Assembly: GCA_949286815.1 (NCBI GenBank) | Contig: CASEEB010000089.1 | Coordinates: 1-11,436 of the forward strand | Direction of reading: 5' to 3' | DNA: 11,436 nucleotides | From: an uncultured Eubacteriales bacterium | GTDB lineage: Bacteria; Bacillota; Clostridia; Oscillospirales; CAG-272 | Shown: positions 1-6,773 of the stretch, piece after piece | Layout of the letters: the number at the start of each line of letters is the position of its first letter | Numbering within the stretch: position 1 is the stretch's first letter | The notes under the pieces: generated by a model | What the model was told of the DNA's origin: nothing | What the model saw: only the letters and a program-made list of their open reading frames with translations | The model's database searches: none | Translations under genes and position numbers: made by a program

Positions 1-188
1 TCAAGCCAGAGCACCTGCAAATCGAGGTCGTCGTTCGGAAGCATTGCGTCTATCATGGAACGCTCGAAGGGAAGCTCCATCGGCATTTTTATACCCTCAA
101 ACGGAGCGCCGAGAGTGCCTACCACGGTCTTGCCCAGAAAGCAGCCGTATACTTTGTTCAGGTATTCGCCGTAAGACAAATTTTTCAT
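1..188 (-). CDS. ADP-ribosylglycohydrolase family protein (N-terminal fragment)
   Basis: Only the first 62 codons are present; the gene continues past the left edge. The protein begins MKNLSYGEYLNKVYGCFLGK, then has a TLGAPFEG segment (residues 25-32) and PNDDLDLQ (residues 51-58). This opening (K.YGC.LGK..GGTLGAPFEG, then an NDDLDLQ block) is characteristic of the ADP-ribosylglycohydrolase (DraG-like) fold, whose members bind two metal ions through clustered acidic residues. The NDD block stands where many members have TDDT. Characterised relatives remove ADP-ribose from proteins or small molecules, but many gut Clostridia paralogues have no known substrate. The ATG at 188 follows AAGGATGGG on the minus strand, an acceptable ribosome site. 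The gene lies 49 nt downstream of the CotH lipoprotein gene and may be cotranscribed with it. The family call is fairly secure; the substrate is unknown. Confidence 0.8.
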   Translation of the reverse strand, partial: MKNLSYGEYLNKVYGCFLGKTVVGTLGAPFEGIKMPMELPFERSMIDAMLPNDDLDLQVLWL

Positions 189-224
189 GATATTTACCCA
201 TCCTTAGTAAAATATATTTTAATA

Positions 225-239
225 AACCGATTATCGGTT
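225..239. promoter_or_regulatory. 15-bp palindrome in the CotH / ADP-ribosylglycohydrolase gap
   Basis: AACCGATTATCGGTT is a perfect inverted repeat with 7-bp arms around one central base. A one-base centre cannot form a hairpin loop, so a protein-binding operator fits better than a terminator. It overlaps the stop codon of the CotH gene and lies about 37 nt upstream of the next start codon. No convincing -35/-10 pair was found beside it, so its role is a guess. Confidence 0.3.
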
Positions 240-2076
240 ATTCATAAAAACTCATTGCTTTTTCAAGTTGATCTCTGAAAAATGAGGGACGATTTGTGAT
301 AAAACGTCTGATTTCCACGTTGCAGTTGTTCCAGGTTTTGATTGTATATGAGGAAGCGTAAGTGCCGTACCAGCGGTCAAGATGGCTGCTTATTTCAGAT
401 TCAACTTCCTCTATTGTCTGAGAGAGCAGATTTTTAAGTGTGTTTTCGCTTTCCGTGTTTGATATGACCATACAGTAATCATAGAATTTTTCTCTGAATT
501 CGTCGTTTTTAAGCAGGAAGTCGAGCAGTCCCTGGAGACCGAGCGCGTCAGCGTACAATTTGGTTTCTCCGCTGTCGGGATATTCGTAATCGAGATAATT
601 GCCGAGTGTACGGTAAAATGTATCAACGCTGTATACCGTATCAAGCTCGGATGTCACATACGGTGAGTTGTATCTTCCGAAAGTGAAATCCATGTCACGG
701 TACATAAATCTCCATTTTCCGTCGGTTATCTCAATACCCTCTATCGGCTCGCCGGTGTATTTCCACAGCTTTACATTGTTGTGCGGCCAGTCCGTATTGC
801 ACAGGTAAAGGTTTATGGCATAATATTCAATCAGGTTGTCAAGGTCAATTTCAGCCTCTATCTCGGCATATATTTCGTCATAATTTTTATCTGTCGCGTC
901 GGCGGCTTTTTCACAAAGTTCTTCCCATTCGTCAATATAATTTTCCTGACCTTCATCGGTTTCGTAATAGAACCATGAGCCGCAGTAACGGCAGGCTCCG
1001 CCTCCCGTTCCCCTGTGACGACGGCATTCTCTGGTTGTGTCGAGCTCGCTTTTCAGCACAACTACATCGTTGTCATCCACTCCGTAAACATTTTTTACAA
1101 AGTCTTCGTTCATATTTTCACGCATGTCGAGAATTCCGTAATATTCACCATTGACGTAAACCGCCGCAAACTGCGAGCAGGCATAATCAAAGCTTTCCGA
1201 AACCTGCGCGGCGAACCTGTTCGACAAACTGTCGCGCAGCAGATTGGGCTTGAGCGGATCGCAGGCGGTTGCCTGAATGGAGTCGTTTCCGCCGTTTCTG
1301 AGTATGAAGCTGTCGTACTTTTGGAGCACCATTCCCGCGTCCTTGCCCGATTTGATTATTCTGTCTTCAAAGAGAGGATATGAAAAACTTCCTTTTCCCG
1401 TATAAATATCGCTGCCGAGCTTATCTTCATTTCTCGCGTTTATCTTAAAGGACTTTTGCGAAAGAGCCCTTGAGGAACCGCCGAAAATTTTAAGACCTGT
1501 ATCCTGTGAGATCACGGTCTGTCCTTCGGGTGTTATTATCTCGGTATGAGAGGGTATTTCAATGTCGGAATTGTAATTTGTTATCAGTCTGTCAAGGTCT
1601 GAGGTGTGCGCGGTTATGGATACGGTCCACAGTGTTGATGCGACGCTGTCTTTAAGTATATATGAGTGGGTGATAACTTTACCGGCAGGGTCGCTTTCCT
1701 TACCGAAACACGCGGCGCGGATGACGGTTGAATCCTCACGGGACAGAAGTGTTATAGGTTCGGAATATTTTTCGGACCTTTTTGTCGGAATCGAGCCGTC
1801 GGTCGTATAATATATATCGTATCCCGTGACTCCGTTTGGCAGAGAAAGGGTCAGTGTCTGTCTTTCGGTGAAGATACCTCCGGTTACCGAAAAGACAGGG
1901 TTAATATAGCTTTCAAATGTGTCAACAACCTCAGAGTTTCCCGTAGACTCCTCGCTTACAGACTCCGCAGAGGTCTGGCTTTCGGAGCCGGGAACAGTAC
2001 CGTTGTCTCTTTGGCAGGAAGCGAGAGTTGCTGTCAATATTAGCGGACAGAGCAGGGCGCAAATAAATTTTTTCAT
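238..2076 (-). CDS. CotH kinase family lipoprotein with chitobiase-type beta domain
   Basis: This 612-residue protein is a predicted secreted lipoprotein. It starts MKKFICALLCPLILTATLAS followed by Cys21, a typical lipobox (LASC), then a Ser/Glu/Thr-rich linker to about residue 55. Residues 58-141 resemble the chitobiase/beta-hexosaminidase C-terminal domain (IYYTTDGSIPT motif). Residues 150-590 resemble the CotH kinase domain: SFKINARNE, AAVYVNGEYYGILDMREN, TDWPHNNVKLW (D429 to N434) and RFMYRDMDFTFG (D461, D463), the blocks that carry nucleotide- and metal-binding residues in CotH kinases. Bacillus CotH phosphorylates spore-coat proteins; extracellular homologues in gut Clostridia often occur with cell-surface polysaccharide machinery and their substrates are unknown. 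A Cys/His cluster (C351, H354, C362, C365) is inserted in the kinase region. A GTG lies three codons upstream, but AAAGGTG overlapping that GTG is spaced correctly for the ATG at 2076, so the ATG was chosen. Confidence 0.88.
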   Translation of the reverse strand: MKKFICALLCPLILTATLASCQRDNGTVPGSESQTSAESVSEESTGNSEVVDTFESYINPVFSVTGGIFTERQTLTLSLPNGVTGYDIYYTTDGSIPTKRSEKYSEPITLLSREDSTVIRAACFGKESDPAGKVITHSYILKDSVASTLWTVSITAHTSDLDRLITNYNSDIEIPSHTEIITPEGQTVISQDTGLKIFGGSSRALSQKSFKINARNEDKLGSDIYTGKGSFSYPLFEDRIIKSGKDAGMVLQKYDSFILRNGGNDSIQATACDPLKPNLLRDSLSNRFAAQVSESFDYACSQFAAVYVNGEYYGILDMRENMNEDFVKNVYGVDDNDVVVLKSELDTTRECRRHRGTGGGACRYCGSWFYYETDEGQENYIDEWEELCEKAADATDKNYDEIYAEIEAEIDLDNLIEYYAINLYLCNTDWPHNNVKLWKYTGEPIEGIEITDGKWRFMYRDMDFTFGRYNSPYVTSELDTVYSVDTFYRTLGNYLDYEYPDSGETKLYADALGLQGLLDFLLKNDEFREKFYDYCMVISNTESENTLKNLLSQTIEEVESEISSHLDRWYGTYASSYTIKTWNNCNVEIRRFITNRPSFFRDQLEKAMSFYE

Positions 2077-2110
2077 ATAAAACACCTTTCAAAAAATTAT
2101 TTTCGGAAGT

Positions 2111-2210
2111 TTCAATAATGGGCAAATCCGAGTCATTCAAGGCTTTCGGCGGGAGATCGTATCTCTACGTCGAAAAAATCAAGCGGCAAGACATTTTAAT
2201 TTAGTTATAT
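2111..2210 (-). repeat. Structured intergenic element, copy A (candidate leader RNA of the CotH gene)
   Basis: Read on the minus strand, this 100-nt stretch aligns with 6650-6750 on the plus strand at about 82 of 102 columns by hand. Conserved 5' blocks are ATATAACTAAAT and CTTGATTTTTTC; conserved 3' blocks are TTGAATGAC, GGATTTGCCC and TTATTGAA. In the middle (2146-2173) is a hairpin: outer stem TCGACG with CGCCGA (one A-C mismatch), inner stem GAGAT-ACG-ATCTC. The 3' edge lies 34 nt before the CotH start codon and just before its ribosome site, with rmuC upstream on the same strand. I do not recognise a named riboswitch. A cis-acting RNA, or a dispersed structured repeat, would both fit. 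Confidence 0.65.
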
Positions 2211-2231
2211 ATAACCTGAAAAATCCGAGAG

Positions 2232-3590
2232 TCACATTATGTCATCGGCGTTATCGGTTTTTTCCGATGACGGCTGAGAAGCGGAGATCTCAAGCAGTGT
2301 GTCGGATTCACCGGGGCTGACCGATTCAACCGATTTGAGCTTTTTCTGTATCATGTCGTTGCGGTGCTGCGCTTCTTCAAGCGAATGCTTGGCTTCGTCA
2401 ATTTTCTTTCCGGCTTTTTGCAGCAGATTTCCGAATGTATCATACTGTGTCTTTACGGCTGAGAGCAGCTTGCGCACCTCGGTGGCTTTTTCGTTTATGG
2501 CGGCTATCTTGAATCCCATGGCGAGCGAATTGAGAAGCGCGGTGACGGTAGTGGGTCCCGCTATCATAATGCCGAAGGAATTCTGAAGCTTTTCGGGAAG
2601 CCCGTTGGGGGAAGATGCGATTTCGGCGTAAAGACCTTCGGAGGCAAGATACATTATGGCAAAAGGAGTGGTTTTGGGGACCTGTATGTATTTTTTGATA
2701 TCTTTCGCCTCTTTCAGAACTCTTTCCTCAAGGTCATGTCTGGCTTTGGCGACTCCTTCCGGATCGGCGCGATCGGCTGCGTCGCAGAGCCGTATGTAAT
2801 CTTCGACCGGGAACTTGGAGTCCACGGGCAGATATGTTATCTGACCGTATGCGTCTCCCGAAGGTATTTTTATGGCAAATTCGACACGCTCTTTGCTTCT
2901 TTCTTCGGGCGCGAAGTTTTCAACATACATACCCGGAATCGTCTGGTCGAGTATGTTTTTAAGCTGGACTTCCGCCCATGTTCCCCTTGCCTTGACATTG
3001 GACAGCACACGGTTGAGTACCGATACGTTGTCGGTTATCCCGCTTGACATTTCTTTCATCTCTCCCAGGGCACGATACAGGTTTTCCAATTGCTCGGATA
3101 CGGTTTTGAAGGATGTGTCGAGCCGCTGAGTCAGTGTGTTTGTGAGTTTTTCGTCTACCACTCCGCGCATTTCGTCAAGCTTTTTTTCGTTGCTCTGACG
3201 AATTCTTTCGAGAGCAGTCTCTATTTTTATGTTCTGTTTATCGGTAAGCATCGCGGAATTGTCGCGAATCTCGGTCAACTGCCTGTTGAGCTCCGACGAT
3301 ATGCGGTGCAGATATTCCGCATTAGACTCGGTGAGCTTCCCGACACGTTCATATATGTCTTTAAGTTTTGAGGAAACCTCATCCCTTTGCAGCTTGCTTT
3401 GAGTTTGCAGCTCGCCGCGATTTCTTGAAAATTCGTTGTACAAAGATTCTTTTAGTTCTTTGAGCATTTCTTCGGTTCTCTCAGAGTCTTTGTCGTTGGT
3501 TTGTGCTCCGTGAAGTTTTATAAGATAAAAAAGACATCCCAAGGAAACGAAAAGAGACAAGGCGCAAAGTATAATAACTATTATATCCAT
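2232..3590 (-). CDS. rmuC: RmuC family DNA recombination protein
   Basis: This 452-residue protein has the RmuC architecture. Residues 1-25 form one N-terminal transmembrane helix (MDIIVIILCALSLFVSLG and onward). Residues 30-185 are a Glu/Lys/Arg-rich coiled coil. The conserved core at about 190-380 carries KARGTWAEVQLKNIL, LPVDSKFPVEDY (D257, K259 of the predicted PD-(D/E)XK-like nuclease signature), PFAIMYLASEGLYAEI and IMIAGPTTVTALLNSLAMGF. The C-terminal tail is coiled and acidic. E. coli RmuC limits inversions at short inverted repeats, and the family is predicted to act on aberrant DNA near the membrane; the exact reaction is not settled. A GTG start six codons upstream is possible, but GGAGG sits 5 nt before the ATG at 3590. 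A promoter at 3787-3815 points towards this gene and would leave a leader of roughly 190 nt. Confidence 0.93.
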   Translation of the reverse strand: MDIIVIILCALSLFVSLGCLFYLIKLHGAQTNDKDSERTEEMLKELKESLYNEFSRNRGELQTQSKLQRDEVSSKLKDIYERVGKLTESNAEYLHRISSELNRQLTEIRDNSAMLTDKQNIKIETALERIRQSNEKKLDEMRGVVDEKLTNTLTQRLDTSFKTVSEQLENLYRALGEMKEMSSGITDNVSVLNRVLSNVKARGTWAEVQLKNILDQTIPGMYVENFAPEERSKERVEFAIKIPSGDAYGQITYLPVDSKFPVEDYIRLCDAADRADPEGVAKARHDLEERVLKEAKDIKKYIQVPKTTPFAIMYLASEGLYAEIASSPNGLPEKLQNSFGIMIAGPTTVTALLNSLAMGFKIAAINEKATEVRKLLSAVKTQYDTFGNLLQKAGKKIDEAKHSLEEAQHRNDMIQKKLKSVESVSPGESDTLLEISASQPSSEKTDNADDIM

Positions 3591-3786
3591 ATTAACCTCC
3601 GTTTTCACTTTGCTGTGTGCCGAAGTTAATTAATTAAAATGTAAAAAGATGTAGATTTTTTATGCTGTATAAACGGTTTAAAAGAACCCCCCATACAACC
3701 GTAAATATTATTTTTTGAGTTCTTTATGTTGTATGCAAATACATCAAGTGAAACAATAATTGTATGATTTTACTATGCTGTATACA

Positions 3787-3815
3787 ATTATACCATATAC
3801 AACTCTGTTTGTCAG
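3787..3815 (-). promoter_or_regulatory. Leftward sigma-A type promoter towards rmuC
   Basis: On the minus strand, CTGACA (3815-3810) and TATAAT (3792-3787) are separated by exactly 17 nt, with an extended TGG directly before the -10 box. The -10 runs straight into TGTATACAGC, and a further TTGTATAT site lies inside the spacer. Start of transcription would be near 3780, giving rmuC a leader of about 190 nt. Confidence 0.6.
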
Positions 3816-3883
3816 CAGCTTTTGAAAATAAATTTATTAATTTTCTGTGATAATTTTTTTGTTGAAGAAAAATAAAAAAGTAC

Positions 3884-3911
3884 TTGACTTTGTTTTTAAT
3901 TCTGATATAAT
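3884..3911 (+). promoter_or_regulatory. Rightward sigma-A type promoter for the DUF5722 gene
   Basis: TTGACT (3884-3889), a 16-nt spacer and TATAAT (3906-3911), with an extended -10 TGA immediately before it. TGTATACAGC follows from the last T of the -10 box, matching the layout of the leftward promoter. Transcription would start near 3918, leaving about 245 nt before the coding start at 4166. That leader (3919-4165) is AT-rich. It holds one 68-codon open frame from ATG 3954 to stop 4160 without a clear ribosome site, and I saw no recognised riboswitch in it. Confidence 0.75.
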
Positions 3912-4165
3912 GTATACAGCGAATTGCTATGTTTATCGGTTAACGGCGGTTTGATGAGATGTATTATATATTTATTGGCGACATGTAAAAACGCAATTTA
4001 TACGGCAAACGCATGGAGTATATATTGGTTTTTCGGGCAATGCTTTGATTTTTCAAGGCCGTCAGGCTTCTTTATTAATAGTTTTAAGGAACACCAAAAG
4101 CGTCAAGTCTATTTTGATGTTTCTTTAAATAAAAAACAATCTGTAAAAACTGAGGGGTAACGCAT

Positions 4166-5620
4166 ATGAAAATTACAAAAATAGTTGCGTCGGAAGTATT
4201 GACTCTGTATACCGATTCCAATGCCGGAGGAAAGGTATACATTAAATATTATTCACCCGCGCTTTCGGAAAAAAACGTATTGTGCGAAAAAGAGTCTGAG
4301 GTGAAAGACGGTGTTATTGTCTGTGACAGGTTTGAAGGCGGCAGAGATTTGATGTACTGCAAAATTTCCGTGACGGATGAAAACGGAAAACCTGTCGAAG
4401 GCAAAGAATATGTCGAGGAAATCGTAGATTCTGAAAGAGACTTTGATTATCCTGTCGCAGATACCAAAAAGGGACTTCAGGTAACTATGGTCAAGGACGC
4501 GGTGGAGCTTGGCGTGAGACATGCCGCGCTAAATGTAAATCTCGGAGACTTTATAATGCCTGCGCCTGATGCGGACAATACAATAGAGTTTATTTTTGAC
4601 GGCAAAATTTATTACATAAACAAAAAAATCGCGGAAAAAAACGACGCCAAGGTCAAAGAGCTTTCCGACAACGGAATTATCATAACCTTTATCCTGCTCA
4701 ACAGCAAGCATTGGACGACAACCGTAAGCGATGAATTCTGGAATATAATAAAGCACCCCGGATATACGCCTGACGGGCTTATTTCGCAGTTCAACGTTAT
4801 GGAAGAACAGGGACTTGATTACTACAGGGCGTTTGTCGCTTTTATCAGCGACAGATATACGCAGGAGGACGAGAGATACGGGCGCGCCGTAGGTTTGATT
4901 GTGGGAAACGAGATAAACAGCGGGTATGTGTGGTGTAATGCCGGTGAGATGAGCTGTGAACAATACTGTTATGAATATACCACCGCTCTGAGAATCGCGT
5001 ATCAGACGTCAAGAGTCTTTTACGATAAAATGAGAATTTATATTTCGCTCGATCATTTCTGGACCGGAGCTAACGAAAACGCGGCTCCAAACAGATATTA
5101 CGGGTCAAAATTCGTGCTTGATTATATCAACCGTTATTGCCTCGCGGAAGGTCAGATACCCTGGAATATCGCGCATCATCCGTATCCGGAAGACCTGAGA
5201 TATCCCGATTTCTGGAACGATGTTTCCGCCCTTCCGAATCTCGACGCGCCAATCATAACCTTTAAGAATCTTGAGGTGCTCGCCGAGTTTTTGTATCAGA
5301 AAGAATATCTTTACAACGGTGAGCGCAGACGCATAATTCTTTCGGAGCAGGGATTCAATTCGTTCTTTACACCCGAAAGCGAGATAGTTCAGGCAATGGC
5401 TTACGGCAGAGCCTACAAAAAAATCATGCAGATACCCGAGATAGACAGCTTTATTCTCCATGCTCATCAGGATAACAAAGAAGAATTCGGTCTGAACCTC
5501 GGTCTTTGGAGAAGAAAGCCGGATTCCGGGGAGCTTGACGCGCCCAAGCCTGTTTATTATGTATTCAAAATGATAGACAGGAAGGATGAAAAGGGAGTCT
5601 GGCATTGGGAAAGATATTGA
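4166..5620 (+). CDS. DUF5722 protein, glycoside-hydrolase-like
   Basis: This 484-residue protein matches what I know of the DUF5722 family. Residues 1-95 look like a small beta-sandwich; the family block KKGLQVTMVKDAVELGVRHA (101-120) then opens an apparent TIM-barrel region. Clan-A-like glycosidase features are visible: GLIVGNEIN (N248, E249) as a possible acid/base site, IAHHPYPED (H337, H338) and RIILSEQGF (E394) as a possible nucleophile. The 145-residue gap between the two glutamates suits a retaining (beta/alpha)8 glycosidase. There is no signal peptide, so the protein is predicted to be cytoplasmic, perhaps acting on imported oligosaccharides. Catalysis and substrate are inferred, not shown. 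GAGGGG lies 8 nt before the ATG. The strong promoter and operator upstream suggest inducible expression. A plain 144-nt spacer follows, with no clear terminator. Confidence 0.75.
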   Translation: MKITKIVASEVLTLYTDSNAGGKVYIKYYSPALSEKNVLCEKESEVKDGVIVCDRFEGGRDLMYCKISVTDENGKPVEGKEYVEEIVDSERDFDYPVADTKKGLQVTMVKDAVELGVRHAALNVNLGDFIMPAPDADNTIEFIFDGKIYYINKKIAEKNDAKVKELSDNGIIITFILLNSKHWTTTVSDEFWNIIKHPGYTPDGLISQFNVMEEQGLDYYRAFVAFISDRYTQEDERYGRAVGLIVGNEINSGYVWCNAGEMSCEQYCYEYTTALRIAYQTSRVFYDKMRIYISLDHFWTGANENAAPNRYYGSKFVLDYINRYCLAEGQIPWNIAHHPYPEDLRYPDFWNDVSALPNLDAPIITFKNLEVLAEFLYQKEYLYNGERRRIILSEQGFNSFFTPESEIVQAMAYGRAYKKIMQIPEIDSFILHAHQDNKEEFGLNLGLWRRKPDSGELDAPKPVYYVFKMIDRKDEKGVWHWERY

Positions 5621-5764
5621 GATGTCATTGACCTGTATAATAGAATCTTATGTGGATAATAGCCGGATAGGTTAAAAGTTTAAAACAGTCTTGCTTCATG
5701 TTCGGTTTGTGCCGCGCGTGAGGAAAGGCTGTTTTTGGCGGAAATAACGGGGATATATAAATAT

Positions 5765-6613
5765 ATGGTAAATATAAAAGAAATAAACGGAGAGGTACTC
5801 AGAGGGGAAAGAGCGCTTTTTGAAAGCAGTGATCTGTCGGTTAAAAACTGTGTTTTTGAAGACGGAGAATCTCCGCTTAAGGAAAGCCGCAATATAAATA
5901 TAAAGGACAGCGTTTTTAAGTGGAAGTATCCGCTCTGGTACTGCAAAAACGTCAATGCGGAAAACTGTGCTTTGCTTGAGACCGCGCGGGCGGGTATGTG
6001 GTATACGGACGGTATATATTTCACTGATACGGTGATTGAGGCGCCGAAAAGCTTTCGGAGATGCAAAAATATTGGTCTCAAAAAGGTTTTGTTTGTCAAC
6101 GCGCAGGAGACTTTGTGGAACTGTGAAAGTGTCAAAATGGAAAATGTAAGCGCGAAAGGCGACTATTTTGCCATGAACTGCGTTAAAATGAATATAGACA
6201 AACTTGACCTTGTCGGCAATTATTGTTTTGACGGAGCCCGGGACATCGAGATAAGAGACTCTAAGCTGCTTTCCAAGGACGCCTTTTGGAACAGTGAAAA
6301 TATAACGGTGTATAATTCCTTTATCTGCGGCGAATATCTCGGTTGGAACGCCAAGAATCTTACTCTTGTCGATTGTACGATTGAAAGTCTGCAGGGAATG
6401 TGTTATATCGAAAACCTGGTGATGAAGAACTGCAGACTGCTCAACACCACGCTTGCCTTTGAGTATTCTACGGTAAATGCCGATATACGCGGCGGAATTG
6501 ACAGCGTTAAAAATCCTTTGGGCGGAAAAATTGAGGCGGATATGATTGGCGACATTATTATGGAAGAAAATATGATAGACCCCGAAAAGACGGAGATTGT
6601 TTTGCGGCGGTGA
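5765..6613 (+). CDS. DUF3737 family right-handed beta-helix protein
   Basis: This 282-residue protein fits DUF3737 in length and in its opening, where GERALFESSDL, FEDGESPLKES and FKWKYPLWYCKNVNAENC are hallmark segments. The sequence is a series of about 20-residue rungs ending in N/D-x-[CST] patterns (VKNCVFED, IKDSVFKW, AENCALLE, LVDCTIES, MKNCRLLN), as expected of a right-handed parallel beta-helix. There is no signal peptide. The biochemical role of the family is unknown. A TTG at 5735 with AGGAAAGG upstream would add ten residues. The ATG at 5765, about 11 nt after CGGGGA, gives the N-terminus expected for the family and is preferred, though this is not certain. The next gene is a PatB/MalY-type enzyme, a pairing I believe recurs for this family; it could be tested by a neighbourhood survey. 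Confidence 0.8.
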   Translation: MVNIKEINGEVLRGERALFESSDLSVKNCVFEDGESPLKESRNINIKDSVFKWKYPLWYCKNVNAENCALLETARAGMWYTDGIYFTDTVIEAPKSFRRCKNIGLKKVLFVNAQETLWNCESVKMENVSAKGDYFAMNCVKMNIDKLDLVGNYCFDGARDIEIRDSKLLSKDAFWNSENITVYNSFICGEYLGWNAKNLTLVDCTIESLQGMCYIENLVMKNCRLLNTTLAFEYSTVNADIRGGIDSVKNPLGGKIEADMIGDIIMEENMIDPEKTEIVLRR

Positions 6614-6649
6614 AGCGATACCGAAAAGAATGGCTTGCCGGGACAAAGA

Positions 6650-6750
6650 ATATAACTAAATGTAAGATGTTTTGCCACTTGATTTTTTCAGTGGAAAGAT
6701 ACAATCTCCCCACTAAAAACGTTGAATGACGGGGATTTGCCCTTATTGAA
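6650..6750 (+). repeat. Structured intergenic element, copy B (candidate leader RNA of the PatB/MalY gene)
   Basis: This is the second copy of the element at 2111-2210, here on the plus strand. It shares ATATAACTAAAT, CTTGATTTTTTC, AGATACAATCTCCC (copy A has ACG), TTGAATGAC, GGATTTGCCC and TTATTGAA. The central hairpin pairs AGTGG (6690-6694) with CCACT (6710-6714) around AGAT-ACA-ATCT. Copy A has different bases in that outer stem but keeps most of its pairing. A second CCACT at 6675-6679 could pair with the same AGTGG, giving a mutually exclusive hairpin in this copy only. The element ends 10 nt before AGGAG and 23 nt before the start codon of the downstream gene. Neither hairpin is followed by a run of T, so it is not a simple terminator. 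Confidence 0.65.
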
Positions 6751-6773
6751 AAAGCAGAAAAGGAGCGCGGAAA

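Larger units (their letters stand above)
3665..3919. promoter_or_regulatory. Cluster of TTGTATACAA-like operator sites
   Basis: Seven sites share the half TTGTA or CTGTA, centred near 3669, 3693 (reverse), 3733, 3764, 3782, 3797 (reverse) and 3914. The most symmetric are CTGTATACAA (3778-3787), TGTATACAG (3911-3919) and TTGTATGCAA (3729-3738). TATGCTGTATA is repeated exactly at 3661-3671 and 3774-3784. The sites near 3782 and 3914 each begin at the last base of, or directly after, a -10 box, on opposite strands, a position where a repressor would block transcription. Short A/T-rich palindromes of this form resemble operators of GntR-type regulators, which is inference; no regulator gene lies in the window. 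The same spacer also has a 6-bp inverted repeat ACGGTT/AACCGT (3673-3702). Confidence 0.55.

Noticed and set aside
3954..4160. Small open frame in the DUF5722 leader as a real gene.
   Set aside because: There is no convincing ribosome site and no recognisable domain; it is kept only as a low-interest finding.
4529..4963. 144-codon minus-strand open frame inside the DUF5722 gene.
   Set aside because: It is antisense to a coherent protein with conserved motifs, and has no domain or ribosome site evidence.
5628..5660. TTGACC followed by GATAAT as a promoter for DUF3737.
   Set aside because: The spacer is 21 nt, too long for a usual sigma-A promoter; no other good pair was found in 5621-5764.
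5696..6646. A 316-codon open frame antisense to the DUF3737 gene.
   Set aside because: Its product is rich in Phe/Ile/Tyr/His with no recognisable family, while the opposite strand encodes a clear DUF3737 beta-helix with a family-typical start. It looks like a codon-composition shadow.
6650..6656. The conserved ATATAAC at the 5' end of both repeated elements as a -10 box.
   Set aside because: No suitable -35 hexamer lies 16-18 nt upstream in either copy, so I could not support a promoter at the element edge.
6675..6694. CCACT...AGTGG in element B as a rho-independent terminator.
   Set aside because: Its 5-bp stem is not followed by a T run, and the pairing is absent from copy A.
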